Assembly: GCA_009923895.1 (NCBI GenBank)
Contig: RFSP01000008.1
Span: 1-18,508, forward strand
Direction: 5' to 3'
From: Betaproteobacteria bacterium
GTDB taxonomy: Bacteria > Pseudomonadota > Gammaproteobacteria > Burkholderiales > Burkholderiaceae_C
Length of the DNA stretch: 18,508 nucleotides
Below are positions 14,337 to 18,508 of this stretch, piece after piece; positions within the stretch are counted from its first letter, which is position 1, and each line of letters opens with the position of its first letter. The notes beneath the pieces were generated by a model. The model was given only the letters and a program-made list of their open reading frames with translations. It was not told the DNA's origin and did not search any database. Both the position numbers and the translations under genes were made by a program.

Positions 14337-14913
14337 TCAATGCAGCGGACCGCTGTTGGCGCGCTGAAGTTCTTGAAGCCGCGCTTGCATGGCCGACGCA
14401 TCATCGGCGTCACCACAGTGCTGCAGGTAGACGGCCAAATCGTCGGCGGCCGCGCGGTCCAGCCCCAAGGCCGCGTGGGTCAAGCCGCGGTCCCGCCGCT
14501 CCTCCCAGGCGTCTGGCAGCAACACCACCAGACGGTTCAAGACGGCACGCATGCGCCCCCAGTCCTGCTCCATGCGGTGAATTTCTTTGAGGTTTCTTAA
14601 CATGCGCGCCAGGATTTCACGGGGCGCCGCGGTTTGGAGAAACAGGCCCATTGCCCTTGAAGCCCAGCTCATGAAAGAAAAACCGGTTCAAAAACCGCAA
14701 ACGCTGCAGGGCCACCGCGTCGGCGGGGATGCGCCGTTTGAGTCGCTGGCCCAACTCGTCGATTTGGGTGATGACCTCGGTGGGGTCCAGCTGCGGATGG
14801 TCATCTTGCGCGATCGCGATGGCCGCTTCCAACAAAGAGATGCCCGGCTCGTCCGCGACGAGAGACGCAAAATAAGCGAGCGCCGTGGGACGCTCCACGC
14901 GCCACCCCGTCAT
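14337..14913 (-). pseudogene. SirB1-family (transglutaminase-like/TPR) gene broken by internal deletion and frame change
   Basis: Intact SirB1-type proteins are about 270-280 residues, with a transglutaminase-like core and a C-terminal TPR-like part. Here the ATG at 14913 has a strong GAGGAG site and opens a frame with ALAYFASLVADEPGISLLEAA and ending at FFFHELGFKGN; it stops at 14617. The C-terminal part, LFLQTAAPREILARMLRNLKEIHR to LQELQRANSG, continues in another frame from about 14651 and stops at 14337. What normally lies between GN and GLFLQ (the NNYYDPRNS region, the His-containing core and FDP region) is absent, roughly 85-100 residues by my recollection of the family. The join is near 14648-14655. 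The total of 577 nt is not a multiple of three. It sits between murJ and hda. An assembly or sequencing error is possible. Confidence 0.82.
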
Positions 14914-14989
14914 GCCCCGGCTCCTCGGTCCCACTGAATCAGACGTGTCATTCCTGAAGTTTAGGGCTTTAGCGCACCCCAAATCCCGC

Positions 14990-16549
14990 TCAATGACCCC
15001 GCCGCACAAATGGGTGCAGCGGCAAACCGGTGAGCCTCAAGGTCAAAAAGTACAAACCGCACGCCGCCACCAACACCAGGGCCAGCCAGCCGGCGCGCTG
15101 CCACAGGTGCTGCTGCAGCCCGATCCAGTCCCAAGCCCCTTGCGCCCAAGCGAGAAATGCACCCATAACGACACAAGCCACACCCACCTGCGTCCCAAAT
15201 CGCAGCCACCCCGCGGCCGGGCGGTAGACCCCCTGCCGAAGCAGGCCGCGCAGCAACAAACCGGCATTGAGCAAGGCGCTCAACCCGATGGACAAGGACA
15301 GCGCCGCAAACCCCAGCCAAGGCACCAGCACCAGATTGAGGAGCTGGGTCACCAGCAGCATGACCACGGCAATCCGCACGGGGGTTCGGACGTCTTGCCG
15401 GGCGAAATAGCCCGGAGCCAAGACCTTGACGGCCACGATGCCCAACAGACCCACGCCCCATCCCATGACGGCCCACACCGTCTGTGCCACGTCAGACGCG
15501 CCAAAGCGACCGTAATGAAACAGCACGGCCACCAAGGCCTGGGGAAATACCAGCAGGGCCACGGCACAAGGTGCTGCGAGCAGGACCACCAGCCGAAGCC
15601 CCCAGTCCAAAAGGCCTGAATAAGCCTCGGCCTCCTCGCGAGCTTGGGTGGCAGCCAGCTGCGGGGTCAGCACCACCCCCAGGGCCACGCCCAACAACGC
15701 CGTGGGAAATTCCATCAAGCGATCGGCATAGGTGAGCCACGACACCGCGCCCACGGCCACGTGAGAGGCGATTTGGGTGTTGATGAGCAGTGAGAGCTGG
15801 GCCACCGACACCCCCAGCAAGGCAGGCGCCATGTTGCGCAGCACCCGCCCCACCCCGGGGTGGGCCTGCGCCGAGCGCAATGCCGAGATCGACAGTCGGA
15901 TGCGGGGCGTCATGCCCAAGCGGCGCAAGGCGGCCCATTGCACGGCCAACTGCATCACACCGCCCACCATCACGCCCACCGCCAACCCATAGATGGGCTC
16001 CACGCCCATGCGGGCCAGCCACGGAGCTATTCCCAACGCGCCCGCAATCCAGCACAGGTTGAGCAACACCGGGGTGGCAGCGGGCACGGCAAAGCGCCTC
16101 CAGGTGTTGAGCACTCCGGCGGCCAGGGCCACCAGCGACATGCAGGCGATGTAGGGGAACATGAGTCGGGTCATGACCACGCCCTGATCAAAGGCTGCCA
16201 AGCCCGAGGCCATGGCCCAAACGATGACCGGGGCACCCACCACGCCGATGGACACGGTCAAAAGCAAGGCCCAAAACAGCACGGTGGCGACCGCGTCCAC
16301 CAAGCGGTGCGTGGCCTCGTCGCCCTCAGCGGCACGCGTGGCCGCCAAAATCGGCACGAAGGCTTGCGAAAACGCCCCCTCGGCAAATAACCTACGAAGA
16401 AGGTTGGGTATACGAAACGCGACGTTGAACGCATCGGTCAACGCGCTGGCGCCAAAGGTGGCCGCCATGATTTGGTCCCGTATCAATCCGGTGACCCGGG
16501 AGGCCAAGGTGAACACCGAGACGGTGGATGCCGCTTTGAGAAGGTTCAT
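14990..16549 (-). CDS. murJ: Lipid II flippase MurJ (MviN)
   Basis: Moves lipid II across the inner membrane for peptidoglycan synthesis. 519 residues with about 14 hydrophobic segments, the usual MurJ length. The N-terminal signature is complete: R18, GLIRDQIMAATFG (21-33), D39, and IPNLLRRLFAEGAFSQAFVP with R52, the charged residues important in E. coli MurJ. The central ADRLMEFP motif lies at 275-282. ATG at 16549 gives the normal MNLLKAASTVSVFTLASR N-terminus. Divergent from rpsT, with 173 bp between them, and followed after 76 bp by the broken SirB1-family gene. No terminator is seen after it, so it likely leads the run down to the DMT gene. Confidence 0.96.
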   Translation of the reverse strand: MNLLKAASTVSVFTLASRVTGLIRDQIMAATFGASALTDAFNVAFRIPNLLRRLFAEGAFSQAFVPILAATRAAEGDEATHRLVDAVATVLFWALLLTVSIGVVGAPVIVWAMASGLAAFDQGVVMTRLMFPYIACMSLVALAAGVLNTWRRFAVPAATPVLLNLCWIAGALGIAPWLARMGVEPIYGLAVGVMVGGVMQLAVQWAALRRLGMTPRIRLSISALRSAQAHPGVGRVLRNMAPALLGVSVAQLSLLINTQIASHVAVGAVSWLTYADRLMEFPTALLGVALGVVLTPQLAATQAREEAEAYSGLLDWGLRLVVLLAAPCAVALLVFPQALVAVLFHYGRFGASDVAQTVWAVMGWGVGLLGIVAVKVLAPGYFARQDVRTPVRIAVVMLLVTQLLNLVLVPWLGFAALSLSIGLSALLNAGLLLRGLLRQGVYRPAAGWLRFGTQVGVACVVMGAFLAWAQGAWDWIGLQQHLWQRAGWLALVLVAACGLYFLTLRLTGLPLHPFVRRGH

Positions 16550-16596
16550 CCCACCGGCTCACGACCCCAGGGTCCGCGCAGATTGCTCATAGTCAA

Positions 16597-16602
16597 ATTA
16601 TA
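16597..16602 (-). promoter_or_regulatory. Candidate -10 box (TATAAT) for murJ
   Basis: A perfect TATAAT on the minus strand, 47 nt upstream of the murJ ATG, in the murJ-rpsT divergent region. The sequence 16-18 bp upstream does not resemble TTGACA, so the call rests on the -10 and position. Confidence 0.4.
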
Positions 16603-16631
16603 GGGGCCGGGGGGTGCAAGGCCTGGGCCCT

Positions 16632-16661
16632 TTGCCTTGGGAGGGCCAAACCTGCTATACT
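16632..16661 (+). promoter_or_regulatory. Sigma-70-type promoter of rpsT
   Basis: TTGCCT (16632-16637), an 18-bp spacer, then TATACT (16656-16661) preceded by TGC, an extended -10. Transcription would begin near 16668, giving a leader of about 55 nt. The leader starts with a small hairpin, TTTGC-TTTTC-GCAAA (16670-16684). This is the best promoter in the window. Confidence 0.7.
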
Positions 16662-16686
16662 CGACGGTCTTTGCTTTTCGCAAACC

Positions 16687-16704
16687 CCATTTCTTTACTG
16701 GTTT
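16687..16704 (+). repeat. 18-bp leader element, copy 1 (rpsT leader)
   Basis: CCATTTCTTTACTGGTTT in the rpsT leader, ending 18 nt before the ATG. It matches 17 of 18 bases of the sequence at 17558-17575 in the argD leader, in the same orientation. Confidence 0.6.
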
Positions 16705-16722
16705 ACTTCAGGATCCTGTTAC

Positions 16723-17022
16723 ATGGCCACTTCGTCCAAAGCCAAGAAGACCGTTCGCCTCGCCTCGGGCCGCAAGCGCGCTCGCCAGGACGTCAAGCTC
16801 AATGCGCACAACTCGGCGCTGCGCTCGCAGTTCCGCACCGTGGTGAAGAACGTCAACAAAGCGGCCGCTGCCGGCGACAAGACCAAGGCGGCAGAGCTGT
16901 TCAAAGCCGGGCAAAGCGTGGTGGATTCTGTGGCTGACAAGGGCCTGTTCCACAAGAACAAGGCGGCCCGCCTGAAGAGCCGCATGGCTGCCAAGATCAA
17001 GGCTTTGGCGCTGGGCGCCTGA
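16723..17022 (+). CDS. rpsT: 30S ribosomal protein S20
   Basis: S20 of the small subunit, a three-helix protein that binds 16S rRNA early in assembly. The 99-residue, strongly basic product begins MATSSKAKKTVRLASGRKRARQDVKLNAHNSALRSQFRT and ends NKAARLKSRMAAKIKALA, as expected. AGGA lies 9 nt before the ATG. It is monocistronic, with its own promoter upstream and a hairpin terminator downstream. In E. coli S20 represses its own translation; the short leader here could serve that purpose, but this is inference. Confidence 0.98.
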   Translation: MATSSKAKKTVRLASGRKRARQDVKLNAHNSALRSQFRTVVKNVNKAAAAGDKTKAAELFKAGQSVVDSVADKGLFHKNKAARLKSRMAAKIKALALGA

Positions 17023-17050
17023 CCTGACGGCCCCCTCTGGGCCCTCACCC

Positions 17051-17079
17051 AAAAAAGCCCGCATCAGCGGGCTTTTTTT
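17051..17079. terminator. Bidirectional rho-independent terminator between rpsT and the DUF3579 gene
   Basis: Stem AGCCCGC (17056-17062), loop ATCA, stem GCGGGCT (17067-17073), with six A before and seven T in total at the 3' side. The A/T flanks make it usable from both strands. It ends rpsT on the plus strand. On the minus strand it overlaps the stop codon of the convergent DUF3579 gene. Confidence 0.92.
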
Positions 17080-17410
17080 ATGGCTCGGCGGCCTCAGCAG
17101 GCGGTGGAAGTTGGGTGACTTCGCACAATTGCAAATCGTTGTCTTTTGCAAAGTTCATCACAAAGTCCCAGGCCATGGGCTCGAGGTCGCGCAAAGACTC
17201 ATCCACGAGCACGCTGCGCACGCCATCCACCACACGCGGTACGCAATAGGGCGAATAACCAATGTGCGCCCCAAGCCCGCCCTTGGCGCCGCCTGGACGA
17301 AACGAAGACATGGCCCCGGCCAGGCGCTCGGCCCAGTCGCTCGGACGAAAGGTCCGGCCCGCTTGGGTCACACCCAAGATGACGAATTTTCGAGGAGCAG
17401 ACAAGGTCAT
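17078..17410 (-). CDS. DUF3579 domain protein
   Basis: 110-residue soluble protein matching the DUF3579 family of betaproteobacteria. Seen are KFVILGVTQAGRTFRPSDWAERLAGAMSSFRPGG, GYSPYCVPRVVDGVRSVLVDESLRDLEPMAWDFVMNFAKDNDLQ and a Pro/Glu-rich tail. No function is known. The start at 17410 (MTLSAPRKF) fits the family. The frame stays open to a GTG at 17494, but the extra 28 residues look unlike coding sequence conserved in the family. No clear ribosome binding site is seen. It converges on rpsT across the shared terminator and is divergent from argD. Confidence 0.87.
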   Translation of the reverse strand: MTLSAPRKFVILGVTQAGRTFRPSDWAERLAGAMSSFRPGGAKGGLGAHIGYSPYCVPRVVDGVRSVLVDESLRDLEPMAWDFVMNFAKDNDLQLCEVTQLPPPAEAAEP

Positions 17411-17557
17411 GGAACAAAAAGCGAAGCATCGATTGTGCCCGGTCTTGTTGCGCCGCAACACCAAAGGCGTGAATCGCGAGCGCTGAGTTGTCACGGGTGA
17501 AGTGCGACACCCTTAGAATAAATCTCGGCCGGAAACCCGCTCCCAAGGTGTGCCCGG

Positions 17558-17575
17558 CCATTTCTTTTCTGGTTT
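17558..17575 (+). repeat. 18-bp leader element, copy 2 (argD leader)
   Basis: CCATTTCTTTTCTGGTTT, 17 of 18 identical to the element at 16687-16704. It lies 36 nt before the argD ATG and continues into a T-rich tract up to about 17593. Confidence 0.6.
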
Positions 17576-17611
17576 TTCTTTTTTGGTTTTATTGACGAAG
17601 CAGGTGAGACC

Positions 17612-18508
17612 ATGAACGCTGCGACCCCAGCCAACGTGCTGCGCCCCATGCCCCATGTGATGAACACTTACGGCCGTTTGCCGATTGCGTTGTCCCACGG
17701 GCGAGGCTGCCGGCTGTGGGACACCTCGGGCAAAGAGTATTTGGATGCACTGGGCGGCATTGCGGTCAACACTTTGGGGCACGCCCACCCCAAACTGGTG
17801 CCCGCGCTGCAAGACCAGGTGGCCAAGCTCATCCACTGCTGCAATTACTACGAAATTCCGCTGCAAGAGCAACTGGCTGCGCGCTTGTGCGCCTTGTCGG
17901 GCATGGAAAGCGTCTTCTTTTGCAATTCTGGGCTGGAAGCCAACGAAGCGGCACTGAAGATCGCGCGCAAGTTTGGCCATGACAAAGGCATCGATCGGCC
18001 CGAAGTGATCGTTTACGAAAAAGCGTTCCACGGCCGCTCGATCGCGACCTTGTCGGCCACGGGCAATCCCAAGATTCAAAAGGGGTTTGAGCCCTTGGTG
18101 GAGGGGTTTGTCCGCGTGCCCATGAACGACCTGGCCGCGATTGAAGGTGTGGCCTCGTCCAACCCCCGCGTGGTGGCGGTGTTCTTGGAAACCATCCAGG
18201 GAGAGGGGGGCATCAACCCCGCTCGCAATGAGTACCTGCAAGGCTTGCGCGCCCTGTGCGACAGGCAAGGCTGGTTGCTCATGCTCGATGAGGTGCAGTG
18301 CGGGATCGGCCGCACGGGCAAATGGTTTGCTCACCAATGGGCAGGCATCGTGCCCGATGTGATGCCCTTGGCCAAGGGCTTGGGCTCAGGCGTGCCCATT
18401 GGCGCCGTGGTGACCGGACCCAAAGCCACGCCGGTGCTCGGGCCCGGCAATCATGGCACCACCTTTGGGGGCAACCCCTTGGCCATGCGGGCGGGCGTGG
18501 AGACCTTG
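17612..18508 (+). CDS. argD: Acetylornithine aminotransferase-type class III aminotransferase, 3' end outside window
   Basis: Pyridoxal-phosphate enzyme expected to make N-acetylornithine in arginine synthesis. 299 codons are present of about 400. Class III features seen are YLDALGGIAVNTLGHAHP, the CNSGLEANEAALKIARK phosphate-binding region, the YEKAFHGRSIATLSATGNPK segment, LDEVQCGIGRTGKW with D226 (pyridoxal nitrogen ligand), and PLAKGLGSGVPIGAV with the Schiff-base lysine K255, then HGTTFGGNPLAM. AGGTGA lies 6 nt before the ATG at 17612. The upstream gap has a 6-bp inverted repeat (17527-17532 with 17554-17559) followed by a T-rich tract. Other omega-amino-acid transaminases look similar; the ArgD call rests on overall pattern and the usual neighbourhood near rpsT and DUF3579. 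Confidence 0.9.
   Translation, partial: MNAATPANVLRPMPHVMNTYGRLPIALSHGRGCRLWDTSGKEYLDALGGIAVNTLGHAHPKLVPALQDQVAKLIHCCNYYEIPLQEQLAARLCALSGMESVFFCNSGLEANEAALKIARKFGHDKGIDRPEVIVYEKAFHGRSIATLSATGNPKIQKGFEPLVEGFVRVPMNDLAAIEGVASSNPRVVAVFLETIQGEGGINPARNEYLQGLRALCDRQGWLLMLDEVQCGIGRTGKWFAHQWAGIVPDVMPLAKGLGSGVPIGAVVTGPKATPVLGPGNHGTTFGGNPLAMRAGVETL

Noticed and set aside
13384..14367. 327-codon plus-strand ORF
   Set aside because: Antisense to hda and the HAD gene; composition is Arg/Gln/His-rich and no motif is seen.
17488..17519. TTGTCA ... TAGAAT as an argD promoter
   Set aside because: The two hexamers are separated by 20 bp, longer than a normal spacer; position alone is not enough to call it.
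1..18508. Mobile elements, CRISPR arrays, tRNA/rRNA genes, defence or biosynthetic clusters
   Set aside because: Looked for on both strands and not found. All sizeable ORFs that make sense are housekeeping genes in conserved order.

Overview
The window is about 18.5 kb of GC-rich, densely packed chromosome. It reads as core genome of a betaproteobacterium of the order Burkholderiales, most likely family Comamonadaceae. The basis is gene order (rpsP-rimM-trmD-rplS followed by a Nudix gene and a CobD/CbiB-family gene; hda-HAD-pcnB-folK; murJ divergent from rpsT, then DUF3579 and argD) and the flavour of the proteins. No database search was run, so the family is an inference. I see no tRNA or rRNA gene, CRISPR array, insertion sequence, phage gene or attachment site, and no gene-free stretch longer than about 260 bp.

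Layout from left to right: (i) 1-1154, minus, the first 384 codons of a DEAD-box RNA helicase that runs off the left edge, with a leader of about 200 nt. (ii) 1413-2003, minus, oligoribonuclease orn, divergent from (iii) 2080-4261, plus, an M48 membrane protease overlapping the ribosome-assembly GTPase rsgA. (iv) 4295-8039, minus, the ribosome/tRNA cluster rpsP-rimM-trmD-rplS, continuing into a CoA-pyrophosphatase-type Nudix hydrolase and a CobD/CbiB-family membrane protein. (v) 8218-8733, plus, a TM2-domain membrane protein whose 3' end overlaps (vi) 8706-10385, minus, a phosphate transporter pair (DUF47/PhoU-like protein then Pit). (vii) 10481-16549, minus, a long tightly coupled run murJ - broken SirB1-family gene - hda - HAD phosphatase - pcnB - folK - DMT-family protein. 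(viii) 16723-17022, plus, rpsT with a good promoter and a bidirectional terminator, facing (ix) 17078-17410, minus, a DUF3579 protein. (x) 17612 onward, plus, the first 299 codons of an acetylornithine-type aminotransferase (argD), cut by the right edge.

Functionally the window centres on RNA and ribosome metabolism: helicase, Orn, RsgA, S16, RimM, TrmD, L19, PcnB and S20. Replication control (Hda), cell-wall lipid II export (MurJ), folate synthesis (FolK), phosphate uptake and arginine synthesis are also present. Genes in the minus-strand runs are separated by few bases or share 4-base stop/start overlaps, so translational coupling is likely.

I do not see a new defence or mobile system. The most unusual item is the SirB1/transglutaminase-like gene (14337-14913). 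It keeps recognisable N- and C-terminal parts and a strong ribosome binding site but has lost the middle of the protein and changes frame at the join. Other points worth checking are a nearly identical 18-base element in the leaders of rpsT and argD, a TATAAT box overlapping the trmD stop codon that may give rplS its own promoter, a 16-base dyad in the rpsP leader, and a substitution in a normally glycine-rich loop of TrmD.
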